From an uncultured Clostridia bacterium (GTDB lineage: Bacteria > Bacillota > Clostridia > UMGS1883), in NCBI GenBank assembly GCA_934476455.1, contig CAKSNY010000017.1, positions 1 to 53,073 on the forward strand: a DNA stretch of 53,073 bases. The letters are read 5' to 3'. Shown here in pieces: positions 1 through 7,891 of the stretch; position 1 is the stretch's first letter, and every line of letters begins with the position of its first letter. A model generated the notes under the pieces. It had not been told where the DNA came from. It saw only the letters and a program-made list of their open reading frames with translations, and searched no databases. Position numbers and translations under genes: made by a program.

Positions 1-97
1 ATGCGAAATTTTCCTTTTTAAACCATATCGGGTTCTGTTGTATTATGCCTGAAGTTTGTCCGTTCTGAAGCTTTTTTTCCTATCCCCTAGAATGAAG

Positions 98-135
98 GAG
101 CTGTTTAAAAAGTCAATCGACTTTTTAAACAGCTC
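98..135 (+). terminator. Intrinsic terminator hairpin
   Basis: A perfect 17-bp inverted repeat (GAGCTGTTTAAAAAGTC with its complement) has a 4-nt loop and is followed on the + strand by ATTTTGTTTTT. The T-rich tail suggests it ends a + strand transcript entering from the left. It may also stop the uracil permease transcript on the other strand. No gene is recognisable in bases 1-97. Confidence 0.7.
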
Positions 136-154
136 ATTTTGTTTTTATTAAGTA

Positions 155-1501
155 TTAAACCTCGAAATTTACTGCCGTATCGCCCTGAAGGTCTTTACCG
201 AATTCGTAATCCTTACCGGGAAGAACAGCATTTAAGATTATACCTACAAGCGCTGCAACCGCAAGACCCGAAAGGCTTATTGTTGCACTGCCTATTGTAA
301 ATAAAACCGCGCCTGCTTCGCTATAGTTTATACCTATCGAAAGGACAAGTATAAGCGCTGCAATTATAACATTTCTCGACTTTGTAAAGTCAACCTTGTT
401 TTCAACAACGTTTCTGACGCCGACAGCGGAAATCATACCGTAAAGAACAAGGGAAACACCGCCTACAACAGCTGTGGGCATAGAATTTATAAGTGCTGCA
501 AATTTGGGCGAGAAAGAGAACAGCGCTGCCAAAACTGCCGCAATTCTTATAACCCTGGGGTCATAAACCTTTGAAAGAGCCAAAACGCCTGTGTTCTCGC
601 CGTAGGTTGTATTTGCCGGAGCACCGAAAAGCGCAGCCATTGAAGTTGCCAAGCCGTCTCCGGCAAGCGTTCTGTGAAGCCCGGGCTTTTCAATATAATT
701 TATTTCAACAGTAGAGCTTATGGCGCATATATCACCGATATGCTCTATCATTGTGGCAAGAGCGATGGGCATTATCGTAATTACAGAAGTAATAATTACG
801 GAAATATTTGTGCTTTCTGCGCCGAAAAGCGATAACGCCGTGTCCTGCCAAACAACGGGAAGACCAATCCAGCTTGCTTCTTTAACAATTGTGAAATCCA
901 CGTTTTTTGTAATAAGCGCCACAAGGTAAGAAATAATAACACCCAAAAGAATGGGAATAATTTTAACCATACCCTTACCCCAGATGTTACATATAATAAT
1001 TACCGCAATTGCGACAATTGCAATCCACCAGTTGGCGGAGCAATTTGTAATAGCCGAAGAAGAAAGTGTAAGACCGATTGCGATTATGATAGGACCTGTA
1101 ACAATCGGGGGGAAGAAGCGCATAACCTTTGTGGGTCCGAAAATCTTAAAAAGAAGTGAAAGTATAAGGTAGATTAAGCCCGCGCAGGCAACACCCACGC
1201 CCGCATAAGCGGAGAAATGTTCAATCCCGTTAGCTTCGCAAACAGTTTTTACGGCAGCGTAGCCGCCCAAAAACGCAAACGAAGAACCCAAAAATGCCGG
1301 AACCCTGCCGCCTGTTATAAGGTGGAACAAAAGTGTACCCAAGCCCGCGAAAAGAAGCGTTGAAGAAACGCTTAATCCCGTGATAATGGGAACAAGCACC
1401 GTTGCGCCGAACATAGCAAACATATGCTGCAAGCCCAATACAAACATTTTACCTGTGCCGAGTGTGCGCGCGTCATAAATAGCCTCTTTGTTTTTTGCCA
1501 T
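155..1501 (-). CDS. uraA: Uracil permease (NCS2 family)
   Basis: Membrane symporter of the nucleobase-cation NCS2 family that imports uracil (or another oxo-nucleobase) for pyrimidine salvage. The 448-residue protein has 12-14 hydrophobic segments and the usual family length. Residues 28-38 (FAMFGATVLVP) are the N-terminal family motif. The MIEHIGD and NTTYGENTG segments carry the two glutamates that bind substrate in UraA. The ATG is preceded by GGAGG at good spacing. The gene is monocistronic: upstream on its strand lies a leader with a terminator/antiterminator pair, which points to attenuation by pyrimidine supply. Family assignment is firm. Uracil rather than xanthine specificity is inferred from sequence resemblance and the leader. 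Confidence 0.93.
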   Translation of the reverse strand: MAKNKEAIYDARTLGTGKMFVLGLQHMFAMFGATVLVPIITGLSVSSTLLFAGLGTLLFHLITGGRVPAFLGSSFAFLGGYAAVKTVCEANGIEHFSAYAGVGVACAGLIYLILSLLFKIFGPTKVMRFFPPIVTGPIIIAIGLTLSSSAITNCSANWWIAIVAIAVIIICNIWGKGMVKIIPILLGVIISYLVALITKNVDFTIVKEASWIGLPVVWQDTALSLFGAESTNISVIITSVITIMPIALATMIEHIGDICAISSTVEINYIEKPGLHRTLAGDGLATSMAALFGAPANTTYGENTGVLALSKVYDPRVIRIAAVLAALFSFSPKFAALINSMPTAVVGGVSLVLYGMISAVGVRNVVENKVDFTKSRNVIIAALILVLSIGINYSEAGAVLFTIGSATISLSGLAVAALVGIILNAVLPGKDYEFGKDLQGDTAVNFEV

Positions 1502-1520
1502 AAATTTTTACCTCCAAACA

Positions 1521-1625
1521 ATAAAAAAGACCTTGTCCGCGCAGAAAGACGGACAAGGCTGTATACTACAGTTGTCTGAAACGATATCTTGCCGACGTCT
1601 CTGCATCGAATTAAAGAATCTTCAA
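1521..1625 (-). promoter_or_regulatory. Transcription attenuator leader, PyrR-like
   Basis: Read on the - strand, the uraA leader ends in a terminator: CCTTGTCCG pairs with CGGACAAGG (bases 1531-1558), followed by a T-run just before the ribosome binding site. An alternative hairpin, GACAACTGTA pairing with TACAG-CC-TTGTC (1552-1576), would occupy the left arm of the terminator and act as antiterminator. Further upstream, a small stem with an AGAGA loop followed by GGCAAG resembles the PyrR binding loop of pyr attenuators, but it does not match that consensus exactly. The terminator is clear; assignment to PyrR is inference. Confidence 0.55.
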
Positions 1626-1674
1626 TTTTTTACATATTAACACAAAAAAATGTATTTGTAAAGCTTTTTTTATT

Positions 1675-2517
1675 TTAAAACCATTTTTTTCTTTTGAACA
1701 TCCAAATCATAACGGCCGCAATAAAAACGCAAAGCGCCGCAGAGACCGGATAACCGTACCTCCACGAAAGCTCGGGCATATGTTTAAAGTTCATTCCGTA
1801 CCAACCTGTAATAAGTGTAAGCGGAAGAAAAATAACCGTAACAATTGTAAATATTTGCATAATTTTGTTTTGGCGTATTGAAAGCTGCGAACGATGAGCC
1901 TCCTGTATTTGGCGTATACTTTCCTGAAGATTTAAAACGGCACCGAGATATCTGTCCGTACGCGTGCAAAGAACGCTTATGCGGCGGATACACGCTTCGT
2001 CAAGCAGATTATTATCGTTTTCGTTCATTTCTTCAAAAATAGTGTTAAGCTGCATAAAATAGCATTTAAGGCGTAAAAGCTCTTTCCGCCAGCTTGAAAA
2101 AGTGCGCGCATCGTAATCGTTTTCAGACAAAATGTTTTCTTCGACAGCGTTTAGCTCTTGGTCACGTGTTTGAAGATACCAGTTTACGCCGCTGAGAAGC
2201 TTTTCAAAAAATTTGTACAAAGCATAACCGGGAGCGGCGTTTTCCGGAAGAGAAAGCTCCGTAAAAATTTTCTCTGCCTTAGATTTAACGCTTTTCTCCT
2301 CACAAAAAACAAGTAAATTTTCAGCATCGTGGTAGAGCATTATGCCCGAGGTGTCATCATTATCGCCCAACACATCGTAAAAGTCAAAGGCGAGCAGATT
2401 ATATTTGTCAAAGCCTTCAAAGCTTTCGGCATGGCATTCATAGATATAGTTAAACACCGTTTTATCAACAAAGGGAATTGCATCCTTCATTTTTTCAAAA
2501 AGAAATATTTTTATCAT
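1675..2517 (-). CDS. corA: CorA-family divalent cation (Mg2+) channel
   Basis: A 280-residue protein of the CorA/Mrs2/Alr1 family, which forms pentameric Mg2+ (or Co2+) channels in the plasma membrane. The hallmark YGMN motif lies at about residues 240-243, between two C-terminal transmembrane helices. The preceding region is the charged helical cytoplasmic funnel, and the C-terminus is the basic tail KRKKWF. The start codon overlaps the stop of the upstream PucR-type gene (ATGA), so translation is coupled. The cytoplasmic domain is shorter than in classical CorA, typical of the divergent Firmicutes members. The transported ion is not shown by sequence. Confidence 0.88.
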   Translation of the reverse strand: MIKIFLFEKMKDAIPFVDKTVFNYIYECHAESFEGFDKYNLLAFDFYDVLGDNDDTSGIMLYHDAENLLVFCEEKSVKSKAEKIFTELSLPENAAPGYALYKFFEKLLSGVNWYLQTRDQELNAVEENILSENDYDARTFSSWRKELLRLKCYFMQLNTIFEEMNENDNNLLDEACIRRISVLCTRTDRYLGAVLNLQESIRQIQEAHRSQLSIRQNKIMQIFTIVTVIFLPLTLITGWYGMNFKHMPELSWRYGYPVSAALCVFIAAVMIWMFKRKKWF

Positions 2518-3704
2518 AGCTGCATTAAACCTTCTTTCTTAATAAACAATTCGTCACGCCCGAGGCGCATAAGCGCAAGCGCCAAAGAAAAAAGCAGCGG
2601 GAACAAATCCTCGGGCGAGTCGGGCGAAATAAAAAATTCGTTCCTTATTTTTTCAAGCCTGTACGAAACGGTGTTGCAGTGCGTGAAAAGGCGTGCGCTT
2701 GTTTGCTTGCGCGAGCGGCTGCATATAATATATGTGTAAAGGGTAATGCAAAGCGCGCTGCCGTGCGTTTGGTCATTTAAAAGCATAGCCCGCACCCTTT
2801 CGTCCATAAGATTTTGCAAAAGCGAAAGTTTTTTAAGCTGTGCCGCCGGTACAAAATCTTTTTCGTAAACGACAAACGGCTTATCGCCCTGCACGAGGGA
2901 GGATGCGTAGTTTAGAATGTCTTTTAATACCGCAAAGCGGGCGGAAACACAGTATAAACTTTCAAGCCTTGAGGAAATAACCGTGCGAAGTGAAAATTTT
3001 TTCCCAAGCTGCGTTAAGATGTCTTTGTCGTGATCCTCGTGCAAAAAAACGACTATAAAGCCTTTGCAGTAAAAAGGGTGCGACGCGTGAAAAAATTCGG
3101 AAAGGCTGCGGCGAAGGGGCAGCGCCTCCTCCTCAAATTCCGAAAAAGCAGCCTCGGGAAGCTTGATAACGGCTACGTTGTGCGGTTTAAAATGCGAAAG
3201 AAACGTTCCCGCGCAACAGCTTTCAAATACCTGTTCGTTTTCAAATTTTCCGTCAAGAAGATCAGAAAAAATTTCCTCCGCACTGTCTTTTTTACCGCCG
3301 CAGTGCCGCTCTAAAAAAAGCTGCTTTGACAAAAGCCCCTCATACAAAAAAGAGTCTTTTGTAACCGGAATTGACGAAAAATAAATAATATATCCGAGCC
3401 GGATTTCACCGCAGAAAAGATAACCCGCACAAATGTCTTTTTCAAGCTCCGCGCGTATATGCTCGCCCGTAAACGGCGGCATATTTTTTTCGATTTCGGC
3501 GCAAAGCAGCGCGGAAAGCTCCCCATGCAAAGAAGCGTTTTTGTAGGCGGGCGTTTGCGCTTCGGGGGCGCAGTGCGACGAAACTATATGAAAGGCGCTG
3601 TCCGTAATAATTACGGGGCAGCCCAAGCCTTCACTTACGGCGCACAGAAGCGGTGAAAGCGCGTTTGCCGAAAAAAACGTGTTTAAAATATCTGCGTTTG
3701 TCAT
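2514..3704 (-). CDS. PucR-type helix-turn-helix regulator
   Basis: A 396-residue transcription factor. The C-terminal segment (about residues 325-385) contains the PucR/CdaR HTH_30 signature, LFTHCNTVSYRLEKI. The N-terminal ~300 residues look like a poorly conserved sensory region without membrane segments. The family usually activates genes for purine, sugar-diacid or osmolyte use. Here the only co-transcribed partner is corA, with which it overlaps by 4 bases, so its effector may relate to cation status (inference). A sigma-A promoter and a 21-bp palindrome lie just upstream and may be an autoregulatory site. Function beyond DNA binding is unknown. Confidence 0.82.
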   Translation of the reverse strand: MTNADILNTFFSANALSPLLCAVSEGLGCPVIITDSAFHIVSSHCAPEAQTPAYKNASLHGELSALLCAEIEKNMPPFTGEHIRAELEKDICAGYLFCGEIRLGYIIYFSSIPVTKDSFLYEGLLSKQLFLERHCGGKKDSAEEIFSDLLDGKFENEQVFESCCAGTFLSHFKPHNVAVIKLPEAAFSEFEEEALPLRRSLSEFFHASHPFYCKGFIVVFLHEDHDKDILTQLGKKFSLRTVISSRLESLYCVSARFAVLKDILNYASSLVQGDKPFVVYEKDFVPAAQLKKLSLLQNLMDERVRAMLLNDQTHGSALCITLYTYIICSRSRKQTSARLFTHCNTVSYRLEKIRNEFFISPDSPEDLFPLLFSLALALMRLGRDELFIKKEGLMQL

Positions 3705-3722
3705 ATCATACCTCCCGTTTGA

Positions 3723-3743
3723 ATTTGTGCCGACGGCACAAAT
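3723..3743 (-). promoter_or_regulatory. Palindromic operator upstream of the PucR-type gene
   Basis: The perfect inverted repeat ATTTGTGCC-GAC-GGCACAAAT lies between the -10 box and the start codon. No T-run follows, so it is more likely a protein binding site than a terminator. It is the best candidate for autoregulation by the PucR-type protein. Confidence 0.55.
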
Positions 3744-3755
3744 GAATCTAAGGAA

Positions 3756-3784
3756 ATTATACCGCCGATATATTGAAATGTCAA
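3756..3784 (-). promoter_or_regulatory. Sigma-A promoter of the pucR-like/corA operon
   Basis: On the - strand, TTGACA (3779-3784) is followed after exactly 17 bases by TATAAT (3756-3761). Confidence 0.8.
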
Positions 3785-3800
3785 CCGAAACGGCTATAAT
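3773..3800 (+). promoter_or_regulatory. Divergent promoter, probably for hsp20
   Basis: TTGAAA (3773-3778) and TATAAT (3795-3800) have a 16-base spacer on the + strand. Its -35 box abuts the -35 box of the divergent promoter. No CIRCE or CtsR box is visible. A GC-rich stem-loop (about 3880-3913, GGCGGC pairing with GCCGCC) lies in the resulting ~140-nt leader of hsp20. Confidence 0.5.
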
Positions 3801-3944
3801 AATAATCGTAAGGCAAAGGAAACAGAAAACGGAGATGGTTGAGATGTTTCAAGTAGAATAAAACAGGAAATAATAAAAAAGGCGGCGCGGTATTCCGCAC
3901 GCTGCCGCCGTAAGAAATTTGCGGAAAGAAAGGTATCGGTAATT

Positions 3945-4400
3945 ATGTTTGAATTAAGACCATACGGACGCAGAAAAAATAATGCACTTTATAACCCGTT
4001 TCACGATTTTGACGAGCTTGAAAGAAGATTTTTTGACGGTATGCCGGAATTTTTCACAAACGGCACGCTTGACGAATTTAAAACAGACATTAAAGATGAG
4101 GGCGATTATTACGAGCTGAAAGCCGATTTGCCCGGATTTGACAAAAAGGATATTCACCTTGACATAGATTCCGATGTGCTTCGGCTGAGTGCACAGCGCC
4201 ATTCCGAACACGAGGAAAAGGACAAGAGAAATAAATTTATAAGGTGTGAACGCTCTTACGGCTCTTATACAAGAGAGTTTGACGTGTCGAATGTCAAGAC
4301 GGACGAAATAAAGGCAAAATATGAAAACGGCGTTTTAACGCTTACAATGCCGAAAAAAGAAAATACGCTTCCGCCGAAGAAGCACCTGGAAATCGAGTAA
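3945..4400 (+). CDS. Small heat shock protein, Hsp20/alpha-crystallin
   Basis: A 151-residue ATP-independent holdase that binds unfolding proteins in the cytoplasm. The N-terminal arm (residues 1-45) is followed by an alpha-crystallin domain (about 45-140) with the family features DGDYYELKADLPGF-like strand, RCERSYGSYTREF, and YENGVLTLTMPKKE near the C-terminus. Length is normal for bacterial Hsp20. The ATG at 3945 has GAAAGAAAGG upstream. It stands alone: a divergent promoter precedes it and a strong bidirectional terminator follows 10 bases after the stop. Confidence 0.95.
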   Translation: MFELRPYGRRKNNALYNPFHDFDELERRFFDGMPEFFTNGTLDEFKTDIKDEGDYYELKADLPGFDKKDIHLDIDSDVLRLSAQRHSEHEEKDKRNKFIRCERSYGSYTREFDVSNVKTDEIKAKYENGVLTLTMPKKENTLPPKKHLEIE

Positions 4401-4411
4401 GGTTCATTTTT

Positions 4412-4470
4412 CGAGGGGAATTAAAAAGAGAGCGGTCTTTTAAAGACCGCTCTCTTTTTAATTCCCCTCG
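4412..4470. terminator. Bidirectional terminator between convergent genes
   Basis: A 59-base near-perfect palindrome (CGAGGGGAATTAAAAAGAG with its complement, centre near 4441) carries A/T runs inside the stem. Its right arm encodes the last codons of the convergent hydrolase gene (stop at 4458), so the two genes share one terminator. Confidence 0.85.
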
Positions 4471-5435
4471 ACTTCTTTCCAAAATTCCGTAAGAGCCCTT
4501 TCATAGGCTGCGGGGTCTGTAAAAACGCTCATCGCATGGTCGGCGCCGGGAATAACAAGCAGCTTCTTTTCCGACGCGCACGCCTTGTAATTTTCATAGG
4601 TCATTTCAATGGGTACAAAATGGTCATCGCTGCCGTGGATAAACAGTACGGGAAGAGTGGTTTTTGAAAGCGCGTCCGTTGTGGAAAAATCGCCCGAAGC
4701 CATATTTATTTTGCTTTTACAGAGAATATCTGCCAAATATCCGCGCAGACCGTAAAAAATATGCAGATTTTTATGCGCCACGTGTTTCCAGATGGCTTTA
4801 GGCGATGTAAAACCGCAATCGGCTATAATGCCGCGTACGTTTTCGGGCATTTTAAGGTCGGACGCCATCATTACCGTTGCCGCACCCATGGAAACGCCCG
4901 CCAGATAAATGGGAATAGCTCTGTTGCAGCGGCACATTGCCCAAAGAGCCCAGTCGGCGCAGTCGAAGCGTTCTGTAAGCCCAAAGCCCATATAGTCGCC
5001 GCCGCTGTTATTTTGCCCGCGCTGTTCGGCAAAAAGCACGCTGCATCCGTTTTTAAAGAATAGCTGCGAAGCAATGCCATAGTCGCATTTCCAGGAGGAG
5101 CGCCACCCGTGAAAAGCAATTATAACACGCTTTGCATTTTCACAGGGAAAAAAATGCCCCACAAGGTCTACCCCGTCGTGCGCGGATATATGCACAATTT
5201 CGTGTTCGCGGGAGGCAAGGCGGCTTGCCGCCTCTTCGCAGGCAAGCTTAAATTCGCTGTTTTTTTCGCTGCCGGAGATAAGCCCCCCTGCCTTTTTCAT
5301 AAAATGCGGAATTTTGCGGTCAAGTGCGGTCTGCACCAAAAGGTGCGTCGTGGCATATGCGGCAGCCGCTGCACCTGCTGCCGCCGCACCCGCAAAAATG
5401 GCGGCGGCGGGAAGCTTTTTAAAATTCTTTTTCAT
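4458..5435 (-). CDS. Alpha/beta hydrolase, membrane-tethered
   Basis: A 325-residue serine hydrolase. An Ala-rich hydrophobic stretch (residues 10-30) after a basic start looks like an uncleaved N-terminal membrane anchor. The alpha/beta fold follows, with oxyanion segment FHGW (108-111), nucleophile elbow GVSMG (180-184, Ser182), acid in HGSDDHFVP (Asp270/271) and catalytic His300 in GADHAMS. It resembles the YfhR/BEM46-like and acylaminoacyl-peptidase-like hydrolases of Firmicutes; the substrate is unknown. The gene is a single unit with a TTGAAA promoter upstream near 5490-5510. Its end lies within the shared terminator. Confidence 0.88.
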   Translation of the reverse strand: MKKNFKKLPAAAIFAGAAAAGAAAAAYATTHLLVQTALDRKIPHFMKKAGGLISGSEKNSEFKLACEEAASRLASREHEIVHISAHDGVDLVGHFFPCENAKRVIIAFHGWRSSWKCDYGIASQLFFKNGCSVLFAEQRGQNNSGGDYMGFGLTERFDCADWALWAMCRCNRAIPIYLAGVSMGAATVMMASDLKMPENVRGIIADCGFTSPKAIWKHVAHKNLHIFYGLRGYLADILCKSKINMASGDFSTTDALSKTTLPVLFIHGSDDHFVPIEMTYENYKACASEKKLLVIPGADHAMSVFTDPAAYERALTEFWKEVEGN

Positions 5436-5536
5436 AAAAATCCCCCTCCGAAAAAAAACAATGTTTGTATAATTATATTCTCATTATAACACTTTTTTCA
5501 AAAAAAATCAAATTTCAAAAAAGTTAATATACAAAA

Positions 5537-5574
5537 GAGCGTGCGGCAAAATGATTTCATTTTGCCGCACGCTC
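5537..5574 (-). terminator. Terminator of the htpG transcript
   Basis: An 18-bp perfect stem (GAGCGTGCGGCAAAATGA and its complement) with a 2-nt loop. On the - strand it is followed by TTTTGTATATT. It lies 44 bases past the stop of the small gene behind htpG. Confidence 0.85.
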
Positions 5575-5617
5575 CGTTTCAAAACAGTTTTCTTCCGCAT
5601 TGTTTTTACAGCGAATT

Positions 5618-5863
5618 TTAAAGTAATTCCACGCTTATTTCCCTGCGCCTGCTTTGTTTCAGGGCGCTTTCGGGTTCCTTTTTGGGGGCGCCCATCGCCT
5701 CTTTAATGGCGCGGTTTATAAAGCTGTTAAGGCTTTCGCCGTTTGCTTCCGCAAACAGGCGTATTTTTTCTTTCTCACCTTTTTTTACCTTAAGCTCCAC
5801 CCTGTCGTACGCTTTAAGGTTGTACTTTGCATTTGCTCTTTTCCGTGCTTCGCTTACGGGCAT
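5618..5863 (-). CDS. Small ribbon-helix-helix-like protein
   Basis: 81 residues, highly charged. The segment YDRVELKVKKGEKEKIRLF followed by ANGESLNSFINRAIKEAM has the strand-helix-helix pattern of Arc/MetJ-type DNA-binding proteins and DUF-type antitoxins. It starts 28 bases after the htpG stop with a GGGGGAG ribosome binding site and shares its terminator, so it is probably co-transcribed with htpG. No toxin partner is adjacent. It could regulate DNA locally or be an orphan antitoxin. The family call rests on pattern only. Confidence 0.65.
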   Translation of the reverse strand: MPVSEARKRANAKYNLKAYDRVELKVKKGEKEKIRLFAEANGESLNSFINRAIKEAMGAPKKEPESALKQSRRREISVELL

Positions 5864-5890
5864 ATTTTTCTCCCCCTTATGTATTGTTTT

Positions 5891-7780
5891 TTATATTACA
5901 TCCCAGAAAAGGTCTGTGTAGCGCGCCGGGTCCTCTATGGGCAAATCGGCTATAAGAAGCGCCTGGTCATAAAGAATTTCGCCAAGCTTTGCGCACTTGT
6001 CCTTGTCAAGCTGCCACAAATCCAAAAGCGTGTAAAACGCCTTGTGCGTCGGGTTAAGCTCAAGCACACGCTCTGCCTTTATTTCGGGGTGGTCGCCGGG
6101 AACGGAGGCAAAATATTTCTCCATTTCAAGGCTTACCTCGCCGTCTGTACTGAGGCATACGGGGTGGCTCTTAAGCTTTGAAGAAAGCCTTACCTCCTTA
6201 ACCTTGCCGCCCAAAGAGTCGCGCAGGTAGTCAAGCATAACCTTGTTTTCCTCCTGCTTTTCCTTTGCGTCCTCTTTTTCCTCGTCTGTTTCTATGCCGA
6301 GGTCTTTGTCATTTACAGACTTAAATTTCTTGCCGTCAATCTCGCCAAGCATATTTACAACAAATTCGTCAACCTCGTCTGTCATATAAAGTATGCCGTA
6401 GCCCTTGTCTTTTATCTGCTCTGTCTGCGGGAGGTTGTCTATCTTTGAAACGGTTTCGCCGCAGGCATAGTAAATATACTTTTGCTCCTCGGGCATGGTT
6501 TCGGCGTAGCGTGCAAGCGTTGTCATCTTTTTATCGGCGGAATTATAATAAAGCAGCAAATCCTTAAGCATATCTCTGTGTGCGCCGTAATCCGACACTA
6601 TGCCGTATTTAAGCTGCAAACCGAAGCTTGCGAAAAACTTTTCATAGTTTTCGGGGTCGGTGTCAAGCTTCTTTTTAAGCTCCTGCTTAATCTTCTTTTC
6701 TATATTGCTGCAAATTGCGCGCAGCTGGCGGTCGTGCTGCAGCATCTCGCGCGATATGTTAAGCGATAAATCCTGCGAATCCACAATGCCTTTTACAAAG
6801 CGGAAATGCTCGGGGATAAGGTCTTCGCAGTTTTCCATTATCATTACGCCCGAGCTGTACAGCTCAAGCCCTTTTTTATACTCCTTCGTGTAATAGCCCA
6901 TCGGCGTTTCGGCAGGTACAAACAAAAGCGCCTTGTACGAAAAGCTGCCCTCAACGTCGGCACGTATTGTAAAGGCGGGGTCCTTTGTGTCGTAATATTT
7001 TTCCTTGTAAAAGCGGTTAAGCTCCTCCTGTGTAACCTCTTCGCGGCTGCGCTGCCAGATAGGAACCATACTGTTTATGGTTTCCTCCTCCGTATAGGTT
7101 TCGTATTCCGGCTTGTCAGAGTCGGGCTTTTCAACCTTGCGCGATTTTTCCACATCCATTTTTATGGGGTAGCGTATATAGTCCGAATATTTTTTTATCA
7201 GGCTGCGAAGAGTGTAGCTTTCCAAAAATTCGCTGTAGTGCTCCTCCTCGGAATCGGGCTTTATCTTCATATATATATCGGTACCCACGGTGTCTTTTTC
7301 GGTTTCCTTTATAGTGTAGCCGTCCGTCCCGTTGCTTGTCCATTCAAAAGCTTCGTCAGAGCCGTATGCGCGCGTTACAACGCGTACGTTCTCCGCTACC
7401 ATAAAGGCGCTGTAAAAACCCACGCCGAATTGTCCTATTATATCAATGCCCTCTTTTTTGTCCATCTCGTTCTTAAAGCCCAGCGAGCCGCTGCGCGCAA
7501 TCGTGCCGAGGTTTTCCTCCAGCTCGTCACGCGTCATACCTATACCGTTATCGCTGACCTTTAAAATACGGTTTTCCTTGTCAATATCAATGCGGATAAA
7601 CAAATCCTCGCGGCGCGCGTCCACACCGTCTTGTGTAAGCGCCTTGTAGCAAAGTTTATCAAGTGCGTCTGAAGAATTAGATATAATTTCGCGCAAAAAA
7701 ATCTCTTTATGCGTATAAATCGAGTTTATCATCATATCCAGAAGCCTCTTAGACTCTGCCTTAAACTGCTTCTTTGCCAT
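5891..7780 (-). CDS. htpG: Molecular chaperone HtpG (bacterial Hsp90)
   Basis: A 629-residue ATP-dependent dimeric chaperone. The N-terminal GHKL ATPase carries the Bergerat-fold motifs NSSDALDK, VSDNGIGMT and GQFGVGFYSAF. The middle domain carries KGIVDSQDLSLNISRE with the catalytic arginine, and a C-terminal dimerisation region follows. Length is normal. I chose the ATG at 7780 (MAKKQF) because AAAGGAAG precedes it; the upstream in-frame codons lie in the leader. A CIRCE operator 30 bases upstream places the gene under HrcA. A small RHH-like gene follows in the same transcript. Confidence 0.96.
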   Translation of the reverse strand: MAKKQFKAESKRLLDMMINSIYTHKEIFLREIISNSSDALDKLCYKALTQDGVDARREDLFIRIDIDKENRILKVSDNGIGMTRDELEENLGTIARSGSLGFKNEMDKKEGIDIIGQFGVGFYSAFMVAENVRVVTRAYGSDEAFEWTSNGTDGYTIKETEKDTVGTDIYMKIKPDSEEEHYSEFLESYTLRSLIKKYSDYIRYPIKMDVEKSRKVEKPDSDKPEYETYTEEETINSMVPIWQRSREEVTQEELNRFYKEKYYDTKDPAFTIRADVEGSFSYKALLFVPAETPMGYYTKEYKKGLELYSSGVMIMENCEDLIPEHFRFVKGIVDSQDLSLNISREMLQHDRQLRAICSNIEKKIKQELKKKLDTDPENYEKFFASFGLQLKYGIVSDYGAHRDMLKDLLLYYNSADKKMTTLARYAETMPEEQKYIYYACGETVSKIDNLPQTEQIKDKGYGILYMTDEVDEFVVNMLGEIDGKKFKSVNDKDLGIETDEEKEDAKEKQEENKVMLDYLRDSLGGKVKEVRLSSKLKSHPVCLSTDGEVSLEMEKYFASVPGDHPEIKAERVLELNPTHKAFYTLLDLWQLDKDKCAKLGEILYDQALLIADLPIEDPARYTDLFWDVI

Positions 7781-7809
7781 GATTTTTACTTCCTTTCGTC
7801 TGTATATTA

Positions 7810-7836
7810 TTAGCACTCTCTATTTGCGAGTGCTAA
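7810..7836 (-). promoter_or_regulatory. CIRCE operator (HrcA binding site) of htpG
   Basis: TTAGCACTC-N9-GAGTGCTAA, a perfect match to the CIRCE consensus, lies in the htpG leader. A TTGACA -35 box on the - strand is at 7863-7868. HrcA repression relieved on heat shock is the known role of this element. Confidence 0.95.
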
Positions 7837-7891
7837 TATAGCTTACCACCAATTTCCGCCTTTGTCAATACCTGAAAAGAAAAATTCACAT

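Noticed and set aside
6806..7564. 252-codon open frame antisense to htpG, and similar long antisense frames in other genes.
   Set aside because: They are shadows of well-identified genes with no domain content.
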